Source of the DNA: Bryobacteraceae bacterium
GTDB taxonomy: Bacteria; Acidobacteriota; Terriglobia; Bryobacterales; Bryobacteraceae
DNA: 34,134 nt
Direction of reading: 5' to 3'
Assembly (NCBI GenBank): GCA_030041985.1
Contig: JASIAM010000176.1
Span: 1-34,134 of the forward strand
In this document: piece by piece, positions 25,388 through 34,134 of the stretch
Layout of the letters: each line of letters begins with the position of its first letter
Position numbering within the stretch: the stretch's first letter is position 1
Notes under the pieces: generated by a model
Seen by the model: only the letters and a program-made list of their open reading frames with translations
The model's database searches: none
What the model was told of the DNA's origin: nothing
Program-made: the position numbers and the translations under genes

Positions 25388-26515
25388 TTACGGGAAAACT
25401 CCCGAGACACAGATCAGATAAATCGTATTATTCGGTGCGGCTTTCCTCAGATCCGGCAGCGCAAACGTGCTAGATCCGTTTCCGCCGTAATTTGTGCCTA
25501 GCAAGGAGAAGAGAGCCGTGTTGTTCTCAATTTGTAATGTGCGGCCATCCGCGGGAAGGTAATTCGACGTATATAGCGTCGAAACGCTCAAAAGGATCGA
25601 ACCCAACGTGCATTGAACTCCGCCTGTTCCTTCTGTAAAGAAATTGAGGCTATTCGAGCCAAAAATGCCAGTGGTGCCGGAAGGGCCGGTGGCACCGACT
25701 GGCCCAATTGCTCCCGTGGCGCCGGTCGGGCCAGTTGCACCCCTTGCGCCATTCGCTCCGGTGGGACCCACAAGTCCTTGTAACCCGGTGGCGCCGGTGG
25801 GGCCAGTCGCACCCCTTGCGCCAGCCGCTCCCGTGGGGCCGGCTAGTCCTTGTAACCCGGTTGGACCGGTTGGACCGATTGCACCAGTAGGACCGATTGG
25901 CCCTTGTATTCCAGTTACGCCAGTTGCTCCAGTCGCTCCGGTCGCGCCAGTCGCTCCGCCGTTAGTGAGAATGACTGTCAGCGTCGCGGAATGGCTGGTA
26001 GTAGCGCTCTCTTTACTGTCGAAGAAGACTGACACGCCCGGATTCGGGGTGATGATAAAACCGTTATTGGGAGTGATGCCGTTCACCCAGTCCTGCACCG
26101 CCTGCTTTACATCGACATAGAAGTAGTCGTACTCTGCCGGAACACTTACCCCGCTGGCGATTGACGTGCCTGCGACGGGCGCGTTCGTTCCGTTTACTGT
26201 TCCCTCAGTCCATGCACCGTTAGCCTCTGCGATATTCACGGTGCCGGGGCTTCCCGACTTATTCACGAAAAGCGTCAGTATGGCTTGCGAGATGTTGGTG
26301 CCGGTAATTCCCACCGGAAGCGTAGTAAGATCGAACTGTATCAGACCTTCTTCATTGGTGCTGCCGCCCACATTTACAGTTACCGCGCTGCCGTAATTGG
26401 TGCCGTTACCAGGAACAACGTAGCTGTCCTGAACCAGGGGAACCGTTTGGGCGAAGGCGGCCATAGGCAAGACCAACAGTCCACATAAGAGCGTTCGCAT
26501 GAATTTATTGCTCAC
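25388..26515 (-). CDS. Secreted collagen-like protein with DNRLRE-type head and phage-collar tip
   Basis: A 375-residue protein; GTG at 26515 follows GGAGA at 5 nt. After the signal peptide ([18 protein letters not shown], about 6-23) comes a beta-rich module (about 24-184) with [37 protein letters not shown] and VFFDSKES, the pattern of DNRLRE domains. Residues about 186-289 are Gly-X-Y triplets rich in GPTGAT, containing a tandem repeat of 24 residues (see 25721-25864). The C-terminus (about 320-375, [20 protein letters not shown], then [14 protein letters not shown]) is a phage tail-collar domain. The arrangement suggests a trimeric collagen stalk with globular ends on the cell surface. 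The collar domain is shared with the protein at 29306-29839. Confidence 0.85.
   Translation of the reverse strand: MSNKFMRTLLCGLLVLPMAAFAQTVPLVQDSYVVPGNGTNYGSAVTVNVGGSTNEEGLIQFDLTTLPVGITGTNISQAILTLFVNKSGSPGTVNIAEANGAWTEGTVNGTNAPVAGTSIASGVSVPAEYDYFYVDVKQAVQDWVNGITPNNGFIITPNPGVSVFFDSKESATTSHSATLTVILTNGGATGATGATGATGVTGIQGPIGPTGAIGPTGPTGLQGLAGPTGAAGARGATGPTGATGLQGLVGPTGANGARGATGPTGATGAIGPVGATGPSGTTGIFGSNSLNFFTEGTGGVQCTLGSILLSVSTLYTSNYLPADGRTLQIENNTALFSLLGTNYGGNGSSTFALPDLRKAAPNNTIYLICVSGVFP
25721..25864 (-). repeat. Tandem 72-bp duplication in the collagen-like coding region
   Basis: Units 25721-25792 and 25793-25864 match at roughly 60 of 72 positions and keep the reading frame, each coding for 24 residues (eight Gly-X-Y triplets) including [20 protein letters not shown]. 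This is length variation by repeat expansion within the stalk. Confidence 0.75.
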
Positions 26516-26520
26516 TGACT

Positions 26521-26525
26521 TCTCC
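26521..26525 (-). promoter_or_regulatory. Ribosome binding site deciding the GTG start of the collagen-like gene
   Basis: The minus strand reads GGAGA, then 5 nt, then GTG at 26515. Neither the upstream ATG at 26539 nor the ATG at 26500 has a better site. Confidence 0.55.
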
Positions 26526-26676
26526 GACCAGCGTTTCAACTCACTTCGAAACGAAGGAATATAGAGAGCGTATCATGACATACCTTATTTGTAACTGTTG
26601 CGACAATAACATTTTTGGGTTTCGGTACTATGGGCAAATTCTATAACTACTGGTACCACTGAGTTACCGGCGTTGC

Positions 26677-27210
26677 TCACTCCTCGCGCAGCGCCGGCAT
26701 CGGATCCATCCTGGTGGCGCGCCGCGCCGGAATCCAGCAGGCGATTGCGGCAGTCACCACGGCCAATGCGGTAGCGATCCAGGTCGACTCCGAATGGCCC
26801 GGCTCGAGCCAGAGCAGGATGCCCTCCAAAAGCCGTTGGGCTACCAGCGCCGCGGTCAGTCCGCACACCAGACCGATGGCAACCATGCGGAAGCTCTGGC
26901 GGAAAATCAAAGAAAATATGTTGCCGGGCGTCGCACCCACTGCCATCCGTATGCCGATTTCTTGAGTGCGCCGCGAGGTTGTATACGAGATCACTCCATA
27001 AACGCCCGCGGCGGACATCGCCAGCGCGAGCACGCCTGTGATCGCCAGCAGGATCATGATAAAACGCCAGTCGGCTACCGAATCGGCGATCAGTTCGCGC
27101 ATTGGTCGCGCTCAGCAAAACCGGCTGGTTGGGATCGAGACTGGCGATGGCCGCGCGAATGGCCTTTTCCATTTCTCCCGCACGTGCAGGCCGCCGTTGG
27201 AGTTTCTTCG
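26677..27210 (-). pseudogene. Remnant of an ADOP/MacB-type permease
   Basis: Only the last FtsX-like segment of a MacB/ADOP (acidobacterial duplicated orphan permease) survives. From 27102 to 26677 the frame reads RELIADSVADWRFIMILLAI, then VYGVISYTTSRRTQEIGIRM and ends DPMPALREE, the normal end of these proteins. Just upstream the same protein continues in another frame (EMEKAIRAAIASLDPNQPVL), so a frameshift lies close to 27100, and a further shift seems to separate a GLHVR stretch near 27180. No upstream exporter domain or ATPase gene is present. The fragment sits between two collagen-like genes and shares a strand with one, as if the cluster were assembled around older DNA. Confidence 0.8.
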
Positions 27211-27240
27211 AGGCCGGCCCAGAGGGACTTCGGATGCCAG

Positions 27241-27330
27241 GATTATTTCTTTTTCGATAATTTAAATAAATCTTTTTATTAAAACAGCAGATTTTATTTG
27301 ACTTCATTGAAAATACCGAATAATATCGCA
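27241..27330. promoter_or_regulatory. AT-rich leader upstream of the large collagen-like gene
   Basis: Positions 27241-27300 contain only 10 G or C in 60 nt (17%), in a window that is otherwise GC-rich. The stretch has runs such as TTTAAATAAA and TTTTTATTAAAA. It directly precedes the start at 27340 and probably holds the promoter and UP-type elements. No individual -35/-10 pair is convincing. Confidence 0.45.
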
Positions 27331-27339
27331 TTTACGTCG

Positions 27340-29250
<1,911 letters not shown>

Positions 29251-29295
29251 ATTATGGAAAGTTGCATAAGAATCTTTTGCCGATTTATCAAATAA

Positions 29296-29300
29296 AGGAG
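29296..29300 (+). promoter_or_regulatory. Ribosome binding site for the GTG start of the collar protein
   Basis: AGGAG followed by ACATC and then GTG at 29306, a textbook spacing that fixes this start. Confidence 0.7.
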
Positions 29301-29305
29301 ACATC

Positions 29306-29839
29306 GTGGCCGAGGCATATTTAGGAGAGATTAGAATGTTCGCCGGGAACTTCGCGCCAAGCGGATGGGCACTCTGCAACGGGCAGATTCTCTCGATTTC
29401 GCAGAACAACGCCCTGTTCTCAATTCTGGGGACTCAGTTTGGAGGGGATGGTGTATCGACGTTCGGGTTGCCGAACCTGCAGAGCCGGGTACCCATCCAT
29501 CAAGGCCAGGGACAGGGATTGAGTGCTTATACGGTCGGACAAACCGGGGGAGTCGAGAACGTCACGTTGCTGACAAGTCAGATCCCGGCACACACGCACC
29601 CCGTCAATGCAAGCAACACCAGTGCCAGCGCGGCCACCGCGTCCGGGAACTTGCCGGCTACCGTCGAGGCCGCTCGCGGGCAAGAAGCTCCCAAGATCTA
29701 TGGCTCCCCCGCCGCCACGACCATGGCTGCCAACATGATCGGCGCCGCTGGCGGCAGCCAGCCGCACCCCAACATTCAGCCATATCAGTGCGTCACCTTC
29801 ATCATTTCGCTGCAAGGTATTTATCCCACCAGGGGCTAA
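29306..29839 (+). CDS. Phage tail-collar-domain protein (microcystin-dependent protein type)
   Basis: A 177-residue protein with no signal peptide, starting GTG-GCC-GAG after a strong RBS. The N-terminal YLGEIRMFAGNFAPSGWALC, NGQILSISQNNALFSILGTQ and FGGDGVSTFGLPNLQSR are typical of the collar domain found in phage tail fibres and in MdpB-like bacterial proteins; a second segment has VTLLTSQIPAHTHPV and a C-terminal NIQPYQCVTFIISLQGIYP. The absence of other phage genes argues against a prophage. It is 55 nt downstream of the large collagen-like gene on the same strand, and its N-terminal collar is the same domain as the C-terminal tip of the protein at 25388-26515. A role in a surface structure with these proteins is a reasonable inference. 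Confidence 0.87.
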   Translation: MAEAYLGEIRMFAGNFAPSGWALCNGQILSISQNNALFSILGTQFGGDGVSTFGLPNLQSRVPIHQGQGQGLSAYTVGQTGGVENVTLLTSQIPAHTHPVNASNTSASAATASGNLPATVEAARGQEAPKIYGSPAATTMAANMIGAAGGSQPHPNIQPYQCVTFIISLQGIYPTRG

Positions 29840-29858
29840 TTTCGTAACCGGACGCCCG

Positions 29859-31034
29859 TCATTCTGCGTGCAAGGCAGGTTTCGCGGTTTCTTCCACGGG
29901 TAACTCAGAGGGCTGCCCGAAAAAGACAAAGCGGCCGAAAATAGCAGCGCCGCCGAGCGCGATCACCGCCATCACAAAGGCAGCCGAGTAGCCGAAGCGG
30001 TTGGCGACCGCTCCGGCTGCAAACGAACTCGTGCCGACAAACAGGTCGTAAAACGCGCTCAGCACGCCCACGGCGGAGCCGCGCATTCCGGCGGGAGTGC
30101 GCCTCAAGACGGTGGCGAAAATGGAAGACCAAGGGAACGAGAAACCGAATCCCAAAATCGCGGCGCCCGAAAGCGCCAGCAAAGGCCGTGGTCCCGGCGC
30201 CAGAATCACCAAACCCGCAGCCATAGCGATCACGCCTGTGAAGTAAGTGATTCCCGGCGGAAAGCGGTCCGGCAAGCTGCCCAGAAAGAACCGCGAAAGC
30301 AGGATGACCAGGGCATACATGGAAAAGGCCATGGGACCGGAATTGCCGTGGCTCGCCAGGTGGAGCACCAGAAAACCCGCGATCACCGGGTAATGCACAT
30401 TTACGAAGCCAATGGCGATGCCCGGCACGAGAAGCGACCGGAGCAGGCCGAACTTGGCCTCGTGCACCACGGGCTCGTAGTCCTCGCGGATGCGCGTCAC
30501 CACTGCGAAACCCAGCAGCGCGGCGGTCATTTGAAACAGCGCGGCATGTTGAAACGTTCCGAGCCATGCGCCGACTACCGGTCCAGCGGAGATGCCTCCC
30601 CAAATGCCACTGCTCACATAGCCCAGCGCCTGGCTGCCGCGTTCGAGTCCCGCGTACTCCACGGCCCATGTGGCCGCCCCGGTGTAGAGGCACGCTTCGC
30701 CTAAGCCTTGCAGGATTCGGCCCAGATAGGGACCAGCGAGGCCGATGGGGAGGAGATACGCCACTCCCGAAAGCGAGCAGCTAAACAGGCCCACCAGGAA
30801 GGCGATTTTACGGCCGCGCCGATCGGCTAGAGGCCCGGCGACGAGACGCGCACCCAGAGCCACGAAGGAGAAGACCCCGATCACCAAGCCAACGGTCTGG
30901 TCCGATCCCCCAAGGTCGTAGCGGACGTGCGGGCCCAGTTGCGGCAAAACAGTTCCGATGCCCAGGAAGCCAAGGAACGTAGCCCCGATGAGTAACCAGA
31001 ACCGCCCGCTGAAGCCTCGAGCGGTGTGCCCCAC
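29859..31034 (-). CDS. MFS transporter
   Basis: A 391-residue protein of normal MFS length from the GTG at 31034, with about twelve hydrophobic segments. Family landmarks are LADRRGRKIAFLVG between helices 2 and 3 (the MFS D-R/K-x-G-R-R signature), RILQGLGEACLYTGAATWA in the first half, and LPDRFPPGITYFTGV as the corresponding loop of the second half. Substrate not deducible; the family includes drug and sugar exporters. It is convergent with the collar-protein gene, with only 19 nt between stops, and divergent from the glycosyltransferase. Confidence 0.9.
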   Translation of the reverse strand: MGHTARGFSGRFWLLIGATFLGFLGIGTVLPQLGPHVRYDLGGSDQTVGLVIGVFSFVALGARLVAGPLADRRGRKIAFLVGLFSCSLSGVAYLLPIGLAGPYLGRILQGLGEACLYTGAATWAVEYAGLERGSQALGYVSSGIWGGISAGPVVGAWLGTFQHAALFQMTAALLGFAVVTRIREDYEPVVHEAKFGLLRSLLVPGIAIGFVNVHYPVIAGFLVLHLASHGNSGPMAFSMYALVILLSRFFLGSLPDRFPPGITYFTGVIAMAAGLVILAPGPRPLLALSGAAILGFGFSFPWSSIFATVLRRTPAGMRGSAVGVLSAFYDLFVGTSSFAAGAVANRFGYSAAFVMAVIALGGAAIFGRFVFFGQPSELPVEETAKPALHAE

Positions 31035-31134
31035 TCGTTAATTGTACTAAGAGCAGGTTCACAGGCGTCGAAGCCCGGGAGTGTAATGCCTCTATGGGAG
31101 ATCTGTTAACATTAGCGTTTAGTAGCCCGTCATT

Positions 31135-32739
31135 ATGTCTCTCGTCTTCTCAGCGGCGCTGGCTGTGTCTCCTACCACGCGCATCATCAACGGGCTGTTC
31201 GATGACACGTTTGCCGGGATCCATAAGCTCGCCTGGTTTGACTGGGCCATGCTCATCCCTTATTTCACGGTGCTCGGCATCCTGTCGATTTATGGTGTGC
31301 ATCGGTACGAGATGATTCGCACTTACTTTCGACATAGGAAGAAAGCGATCCAACAGCCGCGGCAATACTTCGAGAAGCTTCCCCCGGTTACTGTGCAGCT
31401 TCCCATTTATAACGAGCGGTACGTAGTAGAGCGGCTCATTGAAGAGACTGTAAAGATCGAATATCCGAAAGAGCTTCTGCAGATCCAGGTGCTGGACGAT
31501 TCTACCGACGATACAGCGCCCTTTGCCGAGGCCCTGGTGGAGCGCTATCGCGCTCTGGGCCATCCCATCGAGTATCATCACCGCAGCAATCGCCACGGAT
31601 ACAAGGCGGGCGCGTTACAGGAGGGACTCGAAACCGCCATCGGAGAATTCGTGGCAGTCTTTGATGCGGACTTTTGCCCGCCTGCGGATTTCCTGTTGCG
31701 GACCATTCATTTCTTTACTGATCCGAAGGTGGGCGTGATTCAAACCCGCTGGAGCTACGTCAACCGCGAGTATAGTTTTCTTACCGAAGTGGAGGCGATG
31801 CTGCTGGACGGCCACTTCATTCTGGAGCATGGAGCGCGGTCGCGGGCCGGCCTCTTCTTCAACTTCAATGGGACGGCCGGCATTCTGCGCAAAACCATGA
31901 TTGCGGATGCGGGCGGCTGGCAACACGACACCCTGACGGAAGACACGGATTTGAGCTACCGCGCGCAATTGAAGGGATGGCGCTTTGTCTATCTGCCGGG
32001 CCTCGATTGCCCCTCCGAGCTGCCCGTGGAAATGCACGGCTTCCAGGTGCAACAGTCGCGCTGGGCAAAAGGGCTGACGCAAGTTGCCAAAAAACTGCTG
32101 CCAGCCATCTTCCGCGCCCCGATTCCTCTGCGGTTGAAAATCGAAGCCTTCCTGCACCTGACGCCCAATATTTCCTACCCGCTGATGATCGTGGTTTCGG
32201 CGTTGCTGCTGCCGGTCATGATCGTGCGGTTCTACATGGGACCGTTTCAGATGCTGTATGTGGACTTGCCGCTGATTGTCGCATCGTTCTGGTCGATTTC
32301 ATTGTTTTACGTATTGGCGCATCGGGAACTGTATCCCAAGCGTTGGAAGCGCTCGGTTTTACTGCTTCCCATGCTGATTGCGGTTGGCGTGGGCCTCACG
32401 ATCGTGAACACGCGAGCTGTGCTCGAAGCGCTATTCGGAGTGAGGACCGCTTTCGCGCGCACGCCCAAATATGCGGTGGGAGAGGGGCCGGTGAATCTGG
32501 AAGTCAAGAAATACCGGCGCCGCAGCGGCTGGCTGCCCTATGCCGAGATCCTGGTGGGCGTGTATTTTGTAGCGATGATCATGTTTGCGGTCCAAACCTA
32601 TAACTATTTCGCCATTCCCTTCCTCGCGCTGTTCGTGTTCGGCTATTGGTGGGCCGGATTCGGAACGCTCTATCAGGAGCACCAAGGGCGTTTACGCTGG
32701 CTGCGGCAGCGCAAACTGGAACTCGTCCGCCAGCCCTAG
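31135..32739 (+). CDS. Membrane glycosyltransferase family 2, cellulose-synthase-like
   Basis: A 534-residue processive-type beta-glycosyltransferase. After a first membrane helix (about 35-57) the cytoplasmic catalytic domain has PPVTVQLPIYNERYVVERL (83-101), VLDDSTDD (119-126), FDADF (176-180, the D-x-D), LTEDTD (267-272, the catalytic TED) and QQSRW (306-310, the Q-x-x-R-W). Four or five further helices (about 325-480 and 490-530) form the translocation part. No PilZ domain is present. These motifs are those of cellulose-synthase and glucomannan-synthase (CslA)-like enzymes, so it probably polymerises a beta-linked polysaccharide from a nucleotide sugar. No BcsB-type partner is adjacent. 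Confidence 0.93.
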   Translation: MSLVFSAALAVSPTTRIINGLFDDTFAGIHKLAWFDWAMLIPYFTVLGILSIYGVHRYEMIRTYFRHRKKAIQQPRQYFEKLPPVTVQLPIYNERYVVERLIEETVKIEYPKELLQIQVLDDSTDDTAPFAEALVERYRALGHPIEYHHRSNRHGYKAGALQEGLETAIGEFVAVFDADFCPPADFLLRTIHFFTDPKVGVIQTRWSYVNREYSFLTEVEAMLLDGHFILEHGARSRAGLFFNFNGTAGILRKTMIADAGGWQHDTLTEDTDLSYRAQLKGWRFVYLPGLDCPSELPVEMHGFQVQQSRWAKGLTQVAKKLLPAIFRAPIPLRLKIEAFLHLTPNISYPLMIVVSALLLPVMIVRFYMGPFQMLYVDLPLIVASFWSISLFYVLAHRELYPKRWKRSVLLLPMLIAVGVGLTIVNTRAVLEALFGVRTAFARTPKYAVGEGPVNLEVKKYRRRSGWLPYAEILVGVYFVAMIMFAVQTYNYFAIPFLALFVFGYWWAGFGTLYQEHQGRLRWLRQRKLELVRQP

Positions 32740-32752
32740 GCAAGAAAATCCG

Positions 32753-32854
32753 ATGCGCATGATTGCTCGCCGCATCTCGTTGATTTGCGGTGTGGGGCTG
32801 ATCGCAGTAGCAGCCTCGGCGGCCCTGACTGTCACCGAAACCGGTCCACCCTGA
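32753..32854 (+). CDS. Short signal-peptide-like ORF, probably a gene fragment
   Basis: A 33-residue frame starting 14 nt after the glycosyltransferase stop: basic residues, then ICGVGLIAVAASAALT, as in a signal peptide, then an early stop. It ends within the first bases of the MFS remnant. It could be a small secreted or membrane peptide, but it looks more like the 5' end of an exported protein cut off at a deletion junction. No RBS stands out. Confidence 0.35.
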   Translation: MRMIARRISLICGVGLIAVAASAALTVTETGPP

Positions 32855-33084
32855 TCGCCAAGATCGGCGCGGTGGCCACGGCCTTCCTGTTTCCGATTCT
32901 CTTGGATGCGATCGGCACGCGCCTGTTGCTTTACGGTCTGATTGTGGCCTCGGTGCTGGGGGCGCTGGTGACCTGGCAATATCGAATCGAAACGGCGGGT
33001 GTCAATCCCGATCGCCTCGGCGAGGTGGAACCCGAGGCCAAAAGCCCCGGAACGCCGGCTGGCGCCCACTTACGAGCTCACTAA
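32848..33084 (+). pseudogene. C-terminal fragment of an MFS transporter
   Basis: The frame reads IAKIGAVATAFLFPILLDAI, then LLLYGLIVASVLGALVTWQY and RIETAGVNPDRLGEVE, the last two helices and tail of a sugar/phosphate-type MFS protein. Everything upstream (about 400 residues) is missing, replaced abruptly at about 32848 by the short signal-peptide-like frame. It is not a fragment of the MFS gene at 29859, whose C-terminus is different. Confidence 0.8.
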
Positions 33085-33250
33085 TCCCTTTTTGTAGCGC
33101 TGGCGAACGCCGGCGCCGGACGCGTCTACTTTCCCCATAAGAAATACAGTACAAATAGATAAGAAATATGTGAGAACCGCCATATCCCAGACACTACAGA
33201 CAAGGAACCGCGTGGACCGGCGGGGACGTGTCTGCAAGTTCGATTCACTC

Positions 33251-33256
33251 GGGGAG
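33251..33256 (+). promoter_or_regulatory. Ribosome binding site for the TTG start at 33266
   Basis: GGGGAG followed by 9 nt and TTG at 33266. An in-frame stop (33257-33259) lies just upstream of the TTG, so no earlier start is possible. Confidence 0.6.
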
Positions 33257-33265
33257 TAGGCGTAC

Positions 33266-34134
33266 TTGCCATCCAAACAGCACCAGAGTTGGAAGGGCTT
33301 CGCGGGCTTTCGTCCTTCCTGGACTCTCGCCGCGCTTTTGGCATCTTCAACCATATGCGTACTCGTGTATGGATTGCAACCTCGGCACTTGCCAAAACCG
33401 AGTTCCAGGATCGTCTCTGCGGTTGTCGCGAAACAGTTCAAGCGGCCGGTCTATCCCTATTCAGTGCTGGCTGGGGGGGTATACAGCGCCGCTGAGTTGA
33501 AAGAAAAACTGGCGGCTGACCCGGTTGCCGCCCGCCACTACGATTCCTTTAATCAAACTTATGTGACCCTGGTCCGCTCGGCCTCCGAGCGGCGCGTGTA
33601 TGTATCGTATCGGAAAGGCCAGTCTATTTACTGGACCAGCAAGCCGGTTCGGCTCCCGGCAGGCGAGACTCTTCTTAGTGACGGCCACGAGTACGCCCGC
33701 GCCCGCTGTGGCAATCGAATCTCTGATACGCCGCGGAAGCCCGTGGAAAATCCCGGCGCAGCCCCTTCTGAAGCATTGCTGGATGCGCCCGACTTTACGC
33801 TGTCTAATCCGGCGCCAATCGCTCCGCCAATAATCGGTCCGGCTCCAAACATTGCAAATAGCATGCCGGAGTCGCCCAATGGCACGGTGCCATCCGGGAT
33901 CGGCACGCCGCGTTCCGGACCCAACTGGGGTATGGTAGCTGGGGAGGGCGCGGCCGTGGGAACAGTAGCGGTCATCGCGGCGAGCGGTTCGAGCGGTAGA
34001 TTGCCCCCACGCGGAGGAAACACACCACCCACACAACCGACCTCGCCCACACAGCCGACTTCACCCACACAGCCGACTTCACCCACGCAGCCGACTTCAC
34101 CCACGCAGCCGACCTCGCCCACACAGCCGACCTC
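33266..34134 (+). CDS. Membrane-anchored protein with TQPTSP repeats, 3' end outside the window
   Basis: The open frame covers 289 codons and continues past the right edge; the start is a TTG at 33266 behind a good RBS. A basic N-terminus and one hydrophobic segment (WTLAALLASSTICVLVYGL, about 18-36) anchor it. A conserved domain follows (about 55-140) with RPVYPYSVLAGGVYSAAELK, DPVAARHY, RVYVSYRKGQSIYWTSKPVR and LLSDGHEYARARCGNRIS, which I recall from uncharacterised bacterial proteins, often acidobacterial. Next is a Pro-rich stretch with a Gly/Ala/Val segment (WGMVAGEGAAVGTVAVIAAS, perhaps a second membrane span), then TQPTSP hexapeptides. Function unknown; a Pro/Thr-rich spacer crossing the cell wall or periplasm is plausible. 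Confidence 0.85.
   Translation, partial: MPSKQHQSWKGFAGFRPSWTLAALLASSTICVLVYGLQPRHLPKPSSRIVSAVVAKQFKRPVYPYSVLAGGVYSAAELKEKLAADPVAARHYDSFNQTYVTLVRSASERRVYVSYRKGQSIYWTSKPVRLPAGETLLSDGHEYARARCGNRISDTPRKPVENPGAAPSEALLDAPDFTLSNPAPIAPPIIGPAPNIANSMPESPNGTVPSGIGTPRSGPNWGMVAGEGAAVGTVAVIAASGSSGRLPPRGGNTPPTQPTSPTQPTSPTQPTSPTQPTSPTQPTSPTQPT
34031..34134 (+). repeat. Tandem 18-bp repeat encoding TQPTSP
   Basis: Five complete units start at 34031, 34049, 34067, 34085 and 34103, and a sixth is cut by the window edge. Differences are nearly all at third codon positions (ACA/ACG, ACT/ACC, TCA/TCG, CAA/CAG), which shows that the peptide is kept while the DNA drifts. Confidence 0.92.

Larger units (their letters stand above)
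32740..33265. other. Region of truncated genes between the glycosyltransferase and the right-end gene
   Basis: This 526-nt stretch holds only a short peptide frame (32753-32854) and the 3' end of an MFS gene (32848-33084), then 181 nt (33085-33265) without a supported gene. The minus-strand frames in the last part (33070-33441, 33126-33395) show no protein-like features. Confidence 0.6.

Noticed and set aside
29306-29839. Prophage tail region
   Set aside because: A single collar-domain gene with collagen neighbours; no capsid, terminase, portal, integrase or tail-tape genes are nearby.
33628-34122. Minus-strand frame with GEVGCV repeats
   Set aside because: Complement of the TQPTSP repeat; third-position variation fits the plus-strand frame.
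34031-34134. Possible CRISPR array at the right edge
   Set aside because: The units are directly adjacent 18-mers without spacers and code for a constant peptide.

Overview
The window looks like chromosomal DNA from a GC-rich member of the Acidobacteriota, probably of the Solibacter/Bryobacter type. The supporting evidence is from protein families recognised by eye, with no database search. These are a secreted protein of the Solibacter-associated TIGR03437 type, a DUF1587/1595/1592/1588/1585 cytochrome-like protein paired with a DUF1552 protein, the C-terminal remnant of an ADOP/MacB-type permease, a PEP-CTERM protein and a large exported ankyrin protein. There are no rRNA or tRNA genes, no CRISPR array and no convincing prophage or intact insertion sequence.

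Layout. 1-2696 (minus): a RelE/ParE-type toxin-antitoxin pair, a membrane-anchored RedB-like thioredoxin-fold protein, and a membrane histidine kinase that runs off the left edge. 2918-7980 (plus): a compact four-gene operon with two tandem paralogous alkaline-phosphatase-superfamily hydrolases (one membrane-anchored, one lipoprotein), a three-helix membrane protein reminiscent of the Oxa1/EMC3/DUF106 group, and a small ribbon-helix-helix protein. 7977-11209 (minus): a TolB-like beta-propeller, then accC and accB (acetyl-CoA carboxylase), overlapping by 20 nt. 11210-13217: a repeat-bearing intergenic region, an exported VirB10-like/glycine-zipper protein and a TIGR03437 protein. 13287-16352: a Rieske oxygenase, an unknown protein, an exported beta-rich protein and a short CbiX-type chelatase that lacks any ATG/GTG/TTG start compatible with a complete protein. 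16440-20450: an exported acidobacterial conserved protein, a type-B carboxylesterase and an ankyrin protein. 20563-20835: an orphan, degenerate HigB-like ORF. 20927-24641: the DUF1592/DUF1552 pair. 24661-29839: a PEP-CTERM protein followed by an unusual cluster of secreted Gly-X-Y (collagen-like) and phage-collar-domain proteins around a decayed permease pseudogene. 29859-32739: an MFS transporter and a cellulose-synthase-like glycosyltransferase. 32740-34134: a truncated MFS remnant and an anchored protein with TQPTSP hexapeptide repeats that runs off the right edge.

How the genes fit together. Most products are predicted to be exported or membrane-bound, so the window is rich in cell-envelope functions: hydrolases, surface filaments, polysaccharide synthesis and adhesion-type modules. 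accBC is the only clear core-metabolism unit. The most unusual elements are (i) the collagen/collar cluster, whose largest member interrupts its collagen stalk with two carbohydrate-binding-like modules; (ii) the hydrolase plus Oxa1-like operon; and (iii) two intergenic inverted repeats that are both built from TCAG-headed heptamers. Several start codons (TTG/GTG) were chosen because a good Shine-Dalgarno sequence sits at the right distance, so many starts here differ from the longest open frame.
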